Positions 30,954-40,669 of a stretch of DNA of 46,411 nt are shown here, piece by piece. Where the stretch lies: contig NZ_CAJVAS010000046.1 in assembly GCF_910593845.1 (NCBI RefSeq), positions 1 through 46,411 on the forward strand, in the 5' to 3' direction. The translations under genes and the position numbers were made by a program. Numbering within the stretch: position 1 is the first letter of the stretch; the number at the start of each line of letters is the position of its first letter. The notes beneath the pieces are model-generated. The model did not search any database. It saw only the letters and a program-made list of their open reading frames with translations, and was not told where the DNA came from. Origin of the DNA: Paenibacillus solanacearum. Lineage in GTDB: Bacteria > Bacillota > Bacilli > Paenibacillales > NBRC-103111.

Positions 30954-32591
30954 ATGAAACGGAGATCCAAGAAATTCGTCCCCGTCATGCTGGCAACCAC
31001 GATGATGGGCGGCTTAATGGTAGCATGTACTTCAAAAGCGCCGGATGCGGCGGAAGGCAGCAAAACTCCGAACGGTTCGTCTACGCAGGGCACTGCGGTG
31101 ACGTATCCGATGAAAAGCGATAAAACCTTAACGTACTGGGGCGATCTGACGAGCAACCTTCGCGGGGTCAAAGCTTCGCATGAGGAAACGCCGTTCTTCC
31201 AGGAATGGCAAAAGCAAACCGGCGTCAAAATCAAATTTACCGCACCCCCGGCCAACCAAGCCAAAGAAGCGCTCAACGTGATGCTGGCTTCGGGCGAGCT
31301 GCCGGATATGATTGAGTACGACTTCCTGTCGTTCCCCGGCGGGCCGGAAAAAGCGATCAAAGACGGTTATATATTGAAGCTGAACGACGTCATCGATAAA
31401 TATGCGCCGAATTTGAAGAAATATTTGAAGGAGCACCCGGAAGTCGACAAAATGGTCAAAACGGACAACGGCAACTACTTCGCGTTCCCGTTCATTCGCG
31501 GTGACGAGGCGCTCATGGTGTTCCAAGGGCCGGTCGTGCGTAAAGACTGGCTTGACGAGCTCGGGCTTCAAGTGCCGACGACGATCGACGAATGGACTGC
31601 GATGCTCAAGGCGTTCAAGGAAAAGAAAGGCGCAACGGCTCCGTTCTCCGTTAACAGCGCACCTCGCGTATTCAACGATTTCAGCAGTGGCGCATTCAGC
31701 GGCGCGTTCGGCGTCATGCGCAACTTCTATCTGGAAGGCGGACAGATCAAGTTCGGTCCGGCGGAGAAAGGCTATAAAGACTTCCTCGGCTTGTTCCGCA
31801 GCTGGTACGCGGAAGGATTGCTCGATAAAAACATCGCGACCGTCGACAACAAGCAGTGGGATGCCAATATCTCGTCCGGCGCTACCGGCGCAACGGTCGG
31901 CAATGCCGGCGGCGGCATCGGCAAATGGCAGCCGCTGGTCGAAGCGAAAGATCCAAAGGCGAAGCTCGTCGCCGCTCCGTATCCGGTACTGAAAAAGGGC
32001 GACACGCCGAAATTCGGCCAACGCGATCAGCCGTTCTCGAACGGCGGGATGGTGGCCATTACAGCCAACTCGAAAAACGTGGAATTGGCGGCACGCCTGC
32101 TCGATTACGGCTACGGCGAAGCCGGACATATGCTGTTTAACTTCGGCACCGAAGGCGTCAGCTACAAAATGGAGAACGGCTATCCGAAATACACCGATCT
32201 CATCATGAAAAACCCGGATAAGCTGGCTCCGGCACAGGCGATGTCGACGTACTTCCGCGCCAACTATAACGGACCGTTCGTTCAAGACAAACGCTATATC
32301 GAGCAATACTTGGCGCTTCCAACGCAGCGCGACGCGGTGGGCGTGTGGCAAAAGACGGACATGGCCAAATACCAGCTGCCGCCGATCACCCCGACGCCGG
32401 AGGAAAGCTCCGAGTTCGCCAAAATCATGACGGACGTCAACACGCTGGTCGATGAAATGACCATCAAGATCATCCTCGGTACCGAGCCGCTCGACAGCTT
32501 CGAGAAATACCAGGAAAAAATGAAATCGCTCAAGCTGGACCGGGCGATCCAAATTCAAAAAGCCGCGCTGGACCGCTATAACAAACGGTAA
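30954..32591 (+). CDS. Carbohydrate ABC transporter, extracellular solute-binding lipoprotein (LplA-like)
   Basis: A 545-residue family 1 solute-binding protein. The N-terminus has basic residues, a hydrophobic stretch and a lipobox (Met-Val-Ala-Cys, C24), then a flexible Ser/Gly/Thr segment and a mature domain starting Thr-Leu-Thr-Tyr-Trp-Gly-Asp. Its size fits the long LplA/YtcQ subgroup rather than the 420-residue sugar binders. It captures a sugar or oligosaccharide outside the membrane; the ligand is unknown. ATG with AGGAGG upstream. First gene of the operon with two permeases. No ATPase is encoded, so a shared ATPase such as MsmX is expected. Confidence 0.93.
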   Translation: MKRRSKKFVPVMLATTMMGGLMVACTSKAPDAAEGSKTPNGSSTQGTAVTYPMKSDKTLTYWGDLTSNLRGVKASHEETPFFQEWQKQTGVKIKFTAPPANQAKEALNVMLASGELPDMIEYDFLSFPGGPEKAIKDGYILKLNDVIDKYAPNLKKYLKEHPEVDKMVKTDNGNYFAFPFIRGDEALMVFQGPVVRKDWLDELGLQVPTTIDEWTAMLKAFKEKKGATAPFSVNSAPRVFNDFSSGAFSGAFGVMRNFYLEGGQIKFGPAEKGYKDFLGLFRSWYAEGLLDKNIATVDNKQWDANISSGATGATVGNAGGGIGKWQPLVEAKDPKAKLVAAPYPVLKKGDTPKFGQRDQPFSNGGMVAITANSKNVELAARLLDYGYGEAGHMLFNFGTEGVSYKMENGYPKYTDLIMKNPDKLAPAQAMSTYFRANYNGPFVQDKRYIEQYLALPTQRDAVGVWQKTDMAKYQLPPITPTPEESSEFAKIMTDVNTLVDEMTIKIILGTEPLDSFEKYQEKMKSLKLDRAIQIQKAALDRYNKR

Positions 32592-32672
32592 ATGAATGCC
32601 GGGAGGGCCTGACCGCCCTCCCTCCTGCTTAAGACATTGCATTTGTCAGCCTACGGAAGGAGGGGAACAGTT

Positions 32673-33641
32673 ATGGCCAAGACAATGACGCTTGAAATGG
32701 AAGCGAAACATGCCGAGCAAGCGCGGAAAGCGACCTTCATGAAGCGATTCAAAAAAGACTTTCTGCTCAATAAATATTTGTACGTGATGATGCTCCCCGT
32801 CATCGCGTATTACGCTATCTTTCAATACGGGCCGATGTACGGAGCGATGATTGCGTTCAAAGACTATTCCCCGATGAAAGGGATTCTTGACAGCGATTGG
32901 GTCGGACTCAAACACTTTTACGATTTTTTCAGCAGCTATTATTTTTGGCGCATATTGAAAAACACGGTATTAATCAGTGCCTACTCGTTATGCTTTGAGT
33001 TTCCGATGCCGATCATTCTGGCGATTCTGATTAACGAAGTGCGGAATCAGGCGTTCAAACGGTTTGTGCAAACCGTGACGTACATGCCATACTTCATCTC
33101 GCTGATTGTCATCTGCGGGATGATCAAGGATTTTACGAACAGCGGCGGTGTCATCAATACGCTGCTCACTCACTTCGGCGGCGACGGACTCGCACTGCTG
33201 CAAAAGCCCGAGCTGTTCCGTCCGATCTATATTCTTTCTGAAATTTGGCAAAAAATCGGCTGGGAGTCGATTATTTATATCGCCGCGCTCATGAGCATCG
33301 ACCAGGAGCAGTACGAAGCGGCCCGTATGGACGGTGCAAGCCGGTGGAAGCAAATCACCAACATTACCTTGCCCGGCATTTTGCCGACCATCGCGATCAT
33401 GTTCATCCTGCGGATGGGCAACCTGCTGAACGTCGGCTTTGAGAAAATTATTTTGCTCTACAATCCGGGCACATACGATACGGCCGATGTCATTAACTCG
33501 TTCGTCTATCGGAAAGGTCTGCTCGAGTTCGGCTGGAGCTACAGCACCGCCGTCGGCATCTTCAACTCCGTGATCAATCTGATGCTGCTCATTCTCGCCA
33601 ACCGCATCAGCCGCAAAGTGAGCGAGAGCAGTTTGTGGTAA
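32673..33641 (+). CDS. Carbohydrate ABC transporter permease (LplB-like)
   Basis: A 322-residue inner permease with six membrane helices and the EAA loop that docks the ATPase (Glu-Ala-Ala-Arg-Met-Asp-Gly-Ala, about 223-230 in this numbering). The N-terminal extension of about 35 residues before the first helix is typical of LplB/YtcP-like proteins. I chose the ATG at 32673, with GGAAGGAGG upstream, over an opening 12 codons earlier. Two copies of the same hairpin lie in the gap to the next permease. Confidence 0.93.
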   Translation: MAKTMTLEMEAKHAEQARKATFMKRFKKDFLLNKYLYVMMLPVIAYYAIFQYGPMYGAMIAFKDYSPMKGILDSDWVGLKHFYDFFSSYYFWRILKNTVLISAYSLCFEFPMPIILAILINEVRNQAFKRFVQTVTYMPYFISLIVICGMIKDFTNSGGVINTLLTHFGGDGLALLQKPELFRPIYILSEIWQKIGWESIIYIAALMSIDQEQYEAARMDGASRWKQITNITLPGILPTIAIMFILRMGNLLNVGFEKIILLYNPGTYDTADVINSFVYRKGLLEFGWSYSTAVGIFNSVINLMLLILANRISRKVSESSLW

Positions 33642-33648
33642 AAGGAAA

Positions 33649-33706
33649 GGCATTGCGAAGCAATGCCCTGCTTATGCTTTCGATGCTGGCATTGCTGCGC
33701 AATGCC
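33649..33706 (+). repeat. Two near-identical hairpins between the permease genes
   Basis: GGCATTGC-GAA-GCAATGCC at 33649-33667 and GGCATTGC-TGC-GCAATGCC at 33688-33706. The 8-bp arms are identical, only the loops differ, and each is followed by CTG. They lack T runs, so they are not classic terminators. Confidence 0.85.
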
Positions 33707-33723
33707 CTGAGGAGGGGATCCCC

Positions 33724-34605
33724 ATGCACAAGAACGCCGGATTGGCCGATAAAACGTTCGATGTCGTGATTCATACCGTCTTGCTTGCTCTTGTCGTCAT
33801 TACACTGTATCCGCTGCTGTACGTTACCTTCGCTTCGATCAGCGACGCCTCGCAGTTGATCAGTCACACGGGCTTTCTATGGAAGCCGCTCGGACTGAGC
33901 TTCTCCGCGTACGAGAGCGTATTTAAAAATCCGAGCATTCTGACGGGCTACCGCAACACGCTGTTCATTCTCGTCTTCGGCGTAGCCATCAACCTGTTTC
34001 TCACGGCGCTCGGCGCGTACGTGCTGTCGCGCAAAAACGTGATGTGGAACAAAGCATTTATTTTCATTATTGTGTTCACGATGTTTTTCCACGGCGGCCT
34101 CATCCCGCTGTACCTCGTCGTCAAGGGCGTCGGACTCATCGACTCGCTGTGGGCGACGATCATCCCATTTTCCATCAGTACGTTTAACTTGATCATTATG
34201 CGCACGGCGTTCATGGCGATTCCGGAAAGCCTGGAGGAATCGGCCAAAATCGACGGCGCAAACCATTTCACGATTTTGTTCAAAATCATTTTGCCATTGT
34301 CCATGCCGGTCATCGCGGTTATGATTTTGTACTATGCGGTGGAAAAGTGGAACGGCTGGTTTTATGCCTCGATCTTCCTGAAAGACCGTGACTTGTTCCC
34401 GCTGCAGGTGATTTTGCGCGAAATCTTGATTTCCAATTCCACGGACAGCATGTCCCAGGGCGCGAGCGCGGGCGACCAGTTCCAAATCGGGGAAACGATC
34501 AAATATGCGACCATTATGGTAGCTACGGTCCCGATCCTGCTCGTGTATCCGTTCGTGCAAAAATATTTCGTCAAAGGCGTCATGATCGGCGCGCTGAAAG
34601 GTTAA
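33724..34605 (+). CDS. Carbohydrate ABC transporter permease (LplC-like)
   Basis: A 293-residue permease with six membrane helices and an EAA loop (Glu-Glu-Ser-Ala-Lys-Ile-Asp-Gly-Ala, about 175-183). It pairs with the LplB-like protein to form the channel. ATG with GAGGAGGGG about 6 bases upstream. Last gene of the operon before the terminator at 34639-34690. Confidence 0.93.
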   Translation: MHKNAGLADKTFDVVIHTVLLALVVITLYPLLYVTFASISDASQLISHTGFLWKPLGLSFSAYESVFKNPSILTGYRNTLFILVFGVAINLFLTALGAYVLSRKNVMWNKAFIFIIVFTMFFHGGLIPLYLVVKGVGLIDSLWATIIPFSISTFNLIIMRTAFMAIPESLEESAKIDGANHFTILFKIILPLSMPVIAVMILYYAVEKWNGWFYASIFLKDRDLFPLQVILREILISNSTDSMSQGASAGDQFQIGETIKYATIMVATVPILLVYPFVQKYFVKGVMIGALKG

Positions 34606-34638
34606 AAGATCAAGGTCCGTTCCCATACCGAACAATGA

Positions 34639-34690
34639 AACTGCATTCTGCCTGATAGGACTTTCTATCCAGCGGATGCAGTTCTTTTTT
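34639..34690 (+). terminator. Rho-independent terminator of the transporter operon
   Basis: AACTGCAT pairs with ATGCAGTT and GATAG with CTATC inside, followed by CTTTTTT. Lies about 35 bases after the last permease stop. Confidence 0.85.
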
Positions 34691-34714
34691 CATATTATAT
34701 ATGTAAAGTTTCGC

Positions 34715-34742
34715 TAATGTTTTTATCAAAAAGTGTCGATAT
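34715..34742 (+). promoter_or_regulatory. Sigma-D-like promoter for the chemoreceptor gene
   Basis: TAAT (34715-34718), 16 bases, then GTCGATAT (34735-34742), against the sigma-D consensus TAAA-N15-GCCGATAT: one mismatch in each box and one extra spacer base. Chemoreceptor genes are typical sigma-D targets. Confidence 0.5.
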
Positions 34743-34776
34743 ATGTCATACTGCACTCGAGGGGGAACTTACACTA

Positions 34777-36882
34777 ATGGCATGGTATCGAAATCTCAAT
34801 CTTTCCATCAAGCTCGTGACGACGGTCGGACTTGTCCTGATCGCTGCCTTCGGCACACTGATCGGCCTGAGCTTGAAGCAGCTTCATTCGGTCAGCTTAA
34901 GCAAGGGAGAGCTCGAAGCGAATCAAGTCGGCCAAAACTTTACGCAATCGTTCAAGAACGATCTGATCAGCGCGCAATCCACGCTCCAATTACTTTCCAT
35001 AACTTTGCTGGATGCGAAAGAGCAAAAAAAGTTATCGCGGGACGACGTCGTCCGGATCCTCGCCGATAATTTGGACAAGCAAAAAAACATTTTGGCAATG
35101 TATACGCTGTGGGAACCGAACGCGTTCGACGGCAACGATAAAGCCAACGTAAACAAAGCTCCGTATGAAGACGAAACCGGACGTTTCGTTCCTTATATCG
35201 CTCGCAGCGAAGGCAAAATCATCATGGAATCCAGTAAAGATTACGACAAAACCGGCGCTGGGGATTATTATCTTCTTCCCAAGAAAAGCAAAAACTTGAC
35301 GCTGCTTGAGCCTTATGAATACGCCGTTGCCGGCAAGAAGACGCTGATCACTTCGGTCGTTCTGCCGATTCTGGATCCTTCCGGCGCGTTCCTCGGCATT
35401 GTCGGCATCGACTTCTCGCTGACTGAGCTGCAGAAAAAAGCGCTCGACATCGACTCCACTTCGGGGTACGTTTCCATCGTGTCGTCCCAGGGTACCTATA
35501 TCGCGAACGGCCACTCTCCGGAGCTAGTCTCGAAACCCTACACGGACAGCCCGGAAAAAAAACAAATATGGAACGGCATTCAATACGGGAGAATGTCCCA
35601 CTACTCTCACGAGCCCGATGGCAGCCGTTCCCTGCGCATGTTCTCGCCGATTCTGCTTAAAGGCAGCACCGAAATCTGGTATTCGGAAACGGTCGTTCCG
35701 GAGGATATCGTACTCCGTACATACAAGGAAAGCATGCTCGCGTCCGTGGTTATTTCGATCGGCGCCTTCTTGGCGATCGGGGTTCTGATCGCACTGGTCA
35801 TCCGTTATATGATTTTGCGCCAGATCAAGGCAATGGTTCGTATGATGCAGCAGCTGGCCGAAGGCAATTTCACGCAAACGATGACGGTCACGAGCGAAGA
35901 CGAATTCGGACGGATGGCGCAGCACTTCAATGCCATGATCGACAAGCAGCGCCGCATGCTCCGGCATGTCACGGATTTGTCCATGTCCGTCGGCGCGACC
36001 TCCGAGGAGCTGACGGCAAGCTCCGAGCAAACGAGCCGCGCTTCGGAGACAATCGCGCAATCCATCCAAGAGGTTGCTGCTGGAGCGGAGACGCAAAATC
36101 ATCATGTGGCGGAAGCGACAAAAGCGATGACAGACATGTCCCTGGGCATCCAGCGCATCGCCGAGTCTTCCATGGCCGTATCCGAATCGGCCGGCGATGC
36201 GGCGAAGCAGTCGGAGCAGGGCAATGCGTCCATCCAGGAAGCAGTGAAACAGATGGAGGTCGTCCGTTCCACCGTACGCCATTCGGAGGCGACCATCCGC
36301 CGTCTCGAGGAGCGGTCCGCGGAGATCGGAGGCATTGTCGGCATCATTACAGGCATCAGCACGCAGACGAATTTGCTTGCGCTCAACGCAGCCATCGAGG
36401 CCGCCCGCGTCGGCGAGCACGGTCGCGGGTTCGCCGTCGTCGCGTCGGAGGTACGCAAGCTGGCCGAGCAGACAACAGCAGCCGCGGAGCAAATCGGCGA
36501 TCTCATTCAAGAGATCCGGACCGATACGGCACAGGCGATGGAAGCGATGGGACAAGGCACAGCCGAGGTGGAAAAAGGCGTCGAGCGCGTCTCCGCAAGC
36601 GGCGAGCTGTTCGCTTCCATTATGGCGGAAATTCAATCCGTGAACATGCAAATTCAAGAAGTATCGGCCGCGGCGGAACAAATGTCCGCCAGCTCGCAGC
36701 AGGTAACCGCAACCGTGGAGCAAGTGGCGCATATCGCCGGCGAAGCTTCGGCGAACTCGCAGAGCGTCGCCGCTTCGTCCGAGGAGCAGCTAGCGACGAT
36801 GGAGGAAATATCGTCGGCTGCAGCATCGCTCAGCTCGATGGTGCAGGAGCTGCTCGACCAGCTGTCCAAATTCAAGCTGTAG
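34777..36882 (+). CDS. Methyl-accepting chemotaxis protein (dCache type)
   Basis: A 701-residue transmembrane chemoreceptor. TM helix 1 (about 12-32), an extracellular double Cache ligand domain (about 35-330), TM helix 2 (about 330-355), HAMP, then a long coiled-coil signalling domain with the conserved tip (Gln-Thr-Asn-Leu-Leu-Ala-Leu-Asn-Ala-Ala-Ile-Glu-Ala-Ala-Arg, about 545-560). It controls CheA through CheW. The ligand is unknown, and the sugar transporter next door makes a related sugar plausible. I chose the ATG at 34777 with GGGGG 11 bases before; the preceding codons hold the promoter. Confidence 0.94.
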   Translation: MAWYRNLNLSIKLVTTVGLVLIAAFGTLIGLSLKQLHSVSLSKGELEANQVGQNFTQSFKNDLISAQSTLQLLSITLLDAKEQKKLSRDDVVRILADNLDKQKNILAMYTLWEPNAFDGNDKANVNKAPYEDETGRFVPYIARSEGKIIMESSKDYDKTGAGDYYLLPKKSKNLTLLEPYEYAVAGKKTLITSVVLPILDPSGAFLGIVGIDFSLTELQKKALDIDSTSGYVSIVSSQGTYIANGHSPELVSKPYTDSPEKKQIWNGIQYGRMSHYSHEPDGSRSLRMFSPILLKGSTEIWYSETVVPEDIVLRTYKESMLASVVISIGAFLAIGVLIALVIRYMILRQIKAMVRMMQQLAEGNFTQTMTVTSEDEFGRMAQHFNAMIDKQRRMLRHVTDLSMSVGATSEELTASSEQTSRASETIAQSIQEVAAGAETQNHHVAEATKAMTDMSLGIQRIAESSMAVSESAGDAAKQSEQGNASIQEAVKQMEVVRSTVRHSEATIRRLEERSAEIGGIVGIITGISTQTNLLALNAAIEAARVGEHGRGFAVVASEVRKLAEQTTAAAEQIGDLIQEIRTDTAQAMEAMGQGTAEVEKGVERVSASGELFASIMAEIQSVNMQIQEVSAAAEQMSASSQQVTATVEQVAHIAGEASANSQSVAASSEEQLATMEEISSAAASLSSMVQELLDQLSKFKL

Positions 36883-36902
36883 CATATAAGGTATACCATA
36901 CA

Positions 36903-36943
36903 AACACCGGTGAGGGCTGCATAAACGCCCACATCGGTGTTTT
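36903..36943 (+). terminator. Terminator after the chemoreceptor gene
   Basis: AACACCG pairs with CGGTGTT, with GGGC/GCCC inside, followed by TTTG. The T run is short. The 196 bases that follow, to the ABC transporter stop, hold nothing I can identify. Confidence 0.65.
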
Positions 36944-37139
36944 GCTGTATTCGAAGCTATGGCGCGGAAGGCAGGGCTACAAGCGCGCAGCGCCAGCAAT
37001 GGAACCGCCGGCCTGCGGGATCATTCATTGCTACAGCTCCGGCGGACGCGACCAGCCTGTGTTACGCCTTCTCGGCTCCACGAAACGGTCGGTCTGTTCA
37101 GCCCCGGGATTCCTATGGGCGAACTTCCGCAGCCGGCGT

Positions 37140-38879
37140 CTAGCGGCGCGCGGCTTGAGCGGTCCAGAGCTCCCGGTACAGACCCGGCTGCGCCAGCAGC
37201 TCGTCATGGGCGCCGCGCTGCGCAATTAGGCCCTCGTCCAGCACGAGCACAAGGTCCGACCGCCGCGCGACGTCAAGGCGATGGGTGATAAAGATTACAA
37301 TCATGTCATTCCGCTCTGCAAGCAGTCCTTCCAACAGCCTTCGCTCCGTTCGCTGATCCAGCGCGGAAGTCGCTTCGTCCAACAGAAGCACAGACGGCCT
37401 TCGCAGCAGCGCCCGCGCAATGCTGATTCGTTGACGCTCGCCGCCGGAAACCGCATATCCCCGCTCCCCTACCTGCGTGTAAATACCGTCCGGGAGATGT
37501 GCCACCCACTCGCTCAACTGCGCAATGCGGACCGCCGCCTCCACGTCCTCCATAGACGCCTCCAACCCGAATGCGATATTATCGAGAATCGTCCCGCTGC
37601 GCAGCATCACCTCCTGCGTCACGCACAGCACATGCCCGCGCAGCCAGCCGCGGTCAACTTGGCCTAGCGGCACTCCGCTTATGCGAATATGGCCCGCATC
37701 CGGTTCTCTCAGTCCCAGCAGCAGATCGACAAGCGTCGATTTGCCCGATCCGCGATAACCGACGACAGATACAACCGATCCCGACGGGACGCAGAAGCGG
37801 ATATCGCGAAGCACGCTCCGGGCTTCATAGCGGAACGACAAGCCGTCCGCCTCCAATGTCACCGGCTCCGCGGGGACGATTCCACGGCCCTCCTCGTTAA
37901 CGGCAAAAGCAACGTCGGTTACCCGGTTGACCGAAGGGATGATCTTCACGATCGACAGCAGCAGCTCGATCAGCTGCATGCCGAACGGCCGCAGCCAGTT
38001 GTATACGGCGACAAAGGCGACAAGGGCGCCGATGGTCATGCTCTGCTGGAGCACGAACCATCCTCCAGCCGTATACATCAGCACGAGAAAGCAAGCGTTC
38101 AGCGTTCCGTTCAACAGCCGGACCTTATGGTCCAGTACGATCCCTCGCTTCGTCTGTTCCCACTCCTGCCGAAGGCCGCGGCGGACGGTGTCAAGGGCAG
38201 CCGTTTCTTTGCCGCTCGCTTTGATAAAAGCCGCGGCGGATACGATTTCCCGCACGGTCTCGGCGACGCGCGAGTTGCGCTCCGCCGTCTCCTCCGCCCG
38301 GCGCTTGACATGCCGCCCGAGCACTGCCATCAGGGCGGTTTGTCCCGCCCACAGCAGCAGCACAAAGGCCGCGAGCCCCCCATGAAGCGTGAGCAAAATC
38401 GCCGCGCCGACGACAAGCGTCACGATATGAAACAGCGTGAACCCGACTTGTCCGTTCACCTTGTCGGAGATAAAACGGGTGTCGTCCAGCATCCGCGTCA
38501 TCAAATCGCCGGCCCGCTGCCGCGACTGCCAATCCCACGATTGATGCTGGACACCGTTATACAGAGCAGCCCGCCCGCGGCCCGCCAATTGCTCCATAAA
38601 CCGCCCCCAGTGAACCTCCAAAATAATCATCAAGCTTCCCGTTATCGGTGCGGCCACCATACAAATGGAGACGATCACGAGCAAACTCCAGCTGCGCTCG
38701 GGCAATACAGTCTCCAAAATGTACTTGGACATAAACGGCGGCACCATGTAGAGCAAGCTGCCCACGATATTCTTCATCGCGATGAGTACGAAATTCAGCC
38801 AATAAGGCAGCAATTGCCGCTTGGCATACGATGTTACAGCCTTTCGATTACCGGCTGCCGAGGGCAATTCGCCGTTCAC
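37140..38879 (-). CDS. ABC exporter half-transporter, second gene
   Basis: A 579-residue protein with six membrane helices (about 25-315) fused to an ATPase domain. Walker A is Gly-Tyr-Arg-Gly-Ser-Gly-Lys-Ser-Thr, the signature is Val-Ser-Gly-Gly-Glu-Arg-Gln, and Walker B is Val-Leu-Leu-Leu-Asp-Glu-Ala-Thr. I chose a GTG start at 38877-38879, with AAGGAGAGG 6 bases before. This places the start 32 bases inside the upstream gene, so the two are translationally coupled and likely form a heterodimer. Substrate unknown; lipid, peptide or drug export is usual for this type. Confidence 0.9.
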   Translation of the reverse strand: MNGELPSAAGNRKAVTSYAKRQLLPYWLNFVLIAMKNIVGSLLYMVPPFMSKYILETVLPERSWSLLVIVSICMVAAPITGSLMIILEVHWGRFMEQLAGRGRAALYNGVQHQSWDWQSRQRAGDLMTRMLDDTRFISDKVNGQVGFTLFHIVTLVVGAAILLTLHGGLAAFVLLLWAGQTALMAVLGRHVKRRAEETAERNSRVAETVREIVSAAAFIKASGKETAALDTVRRGLRQEWEQTKRGIVLDHKVRLLNGTLNACFLVLMYTAGGWFVLQQSMTIGALVAFVAVYNWLRPFGMQLIELLLSIVKIIPSVNRVTDVAFAVNEEGRGIVPAEPVTLEADGLSFRYEARSVLRDIRFCVPSGSVVSVVGYRGSGKSTLVDLLLGLREPDAGHIRISGVPLGQVDRGWLRGHVLCVTQEVMLRSGTILDNIAFGLEASMEDVEAAVRIAQLSEWVAHLPDGIYTQVGERGYAVSGGERQRISIARALLRRPSVLLLDEATSALDQRTERRLLEGLLAERNDMIVIFITHRLDVARRSDLVLVLDEGLIAQRGAHDELLAQPGLYRELWTAQAARR

Positions 38880-40641
38880 TGCGTTCCTCTCCTTCCCGAA
38901 TTCCATATTCCGTGCTTTCCGGAGACCGTTCAAGCTCTTCGTGCCACATGCGCGCATACAATCCTTGAAGCGCCAGCAGCTCCCCGTGCGTGCCTTCCTC
39001 CACCAACCGCCCTTTGTCGATCACCGCAATGCGATCGGCCAAGGCGGCCCCTTTCAAACGATGGGTCACGTTAATTCTCGTGATCCCCGCGGCCCGGGCG
39101 GCCAGCGCGGCATACACCGCATTCTCGCTCGTCTGGTCCAGCGACGAAGTCGCCTCATCCAACAGCAAAATGTCCGGCTGCTTCAGCATCGTGCGCACGA
39201 GCCCGACAAGCTGCCGCTGCCCCCCGGACAGCGCTTCTCCGTTCGCGCCGATCTCGGTCTCGTAACCAAGCGGCAGCGAGGCCACAATATCCTGCGCTGC
39301 AAAGGCGTTCAACCACGAAGCCGCATGCTGCCGGTCCGCTTCCGCCAAGTACGTCAAGTTATGCAGCAGCGTGCCGCGGAACAGCACGGCTTCCTGCATC
39401 ACGTAGCCGATCCGGCCGCGCACATGCGTCGCATCCAGCTGACGCAGCGGGTAATCGCCGATGCGAATCTCCCCTTCCGCCGGCTCCTGCAGGCGAAGCA
39501 GCAGCTTGAGCAGCGTGCTTTTCCCCGCGCCGCTCGGCCCGACGATCGCCACATGCTCCCCCGGCTGCACCGTCAAACGTATGTCGTGCAGCAGATCGCC
39601 TTGGTCTCCCGCTACCGTAACGCCGTCAAACACAATCGGCAGCCCGCGGACATGCTCCGGACGCAGCAGTCCGTCCTGCCTTCCCGGCTCCACCGGCAAG
39701 CGCAGGTAATCCATAATGCCATGGATCCGCGCCTTGATATCGGTAAAGCCGGCATACAGCCCGAAGAATGAACGCACCGGCGCGTTAACGGCAGGAATAT
39801 AGGCCAGAATCGTGACCAGTTGCCCGATGGACGCTTCCCCGTTCATCATCTGCCACCCGGCAAACAGGAACACGAGAACGGGAGCCAAGGAATCCGGTAT
39901 GCGGGGGAACGTCCGGTACACGCTGTCGACGATTCCCTCCTGAACCTTCATGGCGGCCCACTGCTCCTGCTCCTGCGACACGTCCGCAAATTCCTTCCGC
40001 TCCGTACCGTACAGTTTGATTTGCTTCATTGTCTCCAGCTTTTCCAGCACGCTTTGCCGGATGCGGGAATCATGCTGCGCCAGATGCTTGCGCACAAGCC
40101 CTCGCCTTCGCCCGTACCCATGCACGGGGATAAACAATATGATATACGCCGCCAACAGAACGACTGCAAGCACCCCGTTCCATCGGGAGATGACGGCGAC
40201 CGCCATGCACGCAAGCAGCAGCTCTTGCACGAAGCTTGGCAGTGTCGCCAGCCCGAACTGCTGAATCACCTTCGTATCCTTCGTACATCGCTGCAGCAGC
40301 TCCCCCCGCGCCGTCTTCGTCATGAAGTCGGACGAAGTTCTCATGACCGCGGCTAACGTTTCCTCCGTAAGGGCGTAGGAAAGATGAATCATCGTCTTCG
40401 ACGACACGTACACCCTCGCCGCGATGCATAGTTCGCTCAGGAGCATCACGCCCAGCAGCAGCAGAGCGGTCAGCTCCATGCCTTCTCCGCCTCGAAGCAT
40501 AACAGCATCCATTAACCGGCCGATCAGCAGCGGAGCCGCCGCTCCGCACAAGGAAGCCGTTACAGTCAGTAAGGCGACGACCAAAAGCGCGCCCCGCGAA
40601 CGAGCCAATTGTTTCGCAAAAAATAACAGCCACTCCGGCAT
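38848..40641 (-). CDS. ABC exporter half-transporter, first gene
   Basis: A 597-residue protein: six membrane helices (about 15-315) and a C-terminal ATPase with Walker A (Gly-Pro-Ser-Gly-Ala-Gly-Lys-Ser-Thr), signature (Leu-Ser-Gly-Gly-Gln-Arg-Gln) and Walker B (Ile-Leu-Leu-Leu-Asp-Glu-Ala-Thr). ATG with AAGGGG about 9 bases upstream. It is the first gene of the pair and is preceded by a promoter with a palindrome over its -10 (40670-40708). Adjacent, divergent MFS drug pump suggests an export theme. No regulator gene is adjacent. Confidence 0.92.
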   Translation of the reverse strand: MPEWLLFFAKQLARSRGALLVVALLTVTASLCGAAAPLLIGRLMDAVMLRGGEGMELTALLLLGVMLLSELCIAARVYVSSKTMIHLSYALTEETLAAVMRTSSDFMTKTARGELLQRCTKDTKVIQQFGLATLPSFVQELLLACMAVAVISRWNGVLAVVLLAAYIILFIPVHGYGRRRGLVRKHLAQHDSRIRQSVLEKLETMKQIKLYGTERKEFADVSQEQEQWAAMKVQEGIVDSVYRTFPRIPDSLAPVLVFLFAGWQMMNGEASIGQLVTILAYIPAVNAPVRSFFGLYAGFTDIKARIHGIMDYLRLPVEPGRQDGLLRPEHVRGLPIVFDGVTVAGDQGDLLHDIRLTVQPGEHVAIVGPSGAGKSTLLKLLLRLQEPAEGEIRIGDYPLRQLDATHVRGRIGYVMQEAVLFRGTLLHNLTYLAEADRQHAASWLNAFAAQDIVASLPLGYETEIGANGEALSGGQRQLVGLVRTMLKQPDILLLDEATSSLDQTSENAVYAALAARAAGITRINVTHRLKGAALADRIAVIDKGRLVEEGTHGELLALQGLYARMWHEELERSPESTEYGIREGEERSERRIALGSR

Positions 40642-40669
40642 TCACCCCTGCCCCTTTCCACCATTTGTA

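Noticed and set aside
36943..37288. Overlapping plus-strand frames after the chemoreceptor terminator
   Set aside because: No ribosome binding site, product rich in Arg, Ala and Pro, and overlap with the ABC exporter gene on the other strand.
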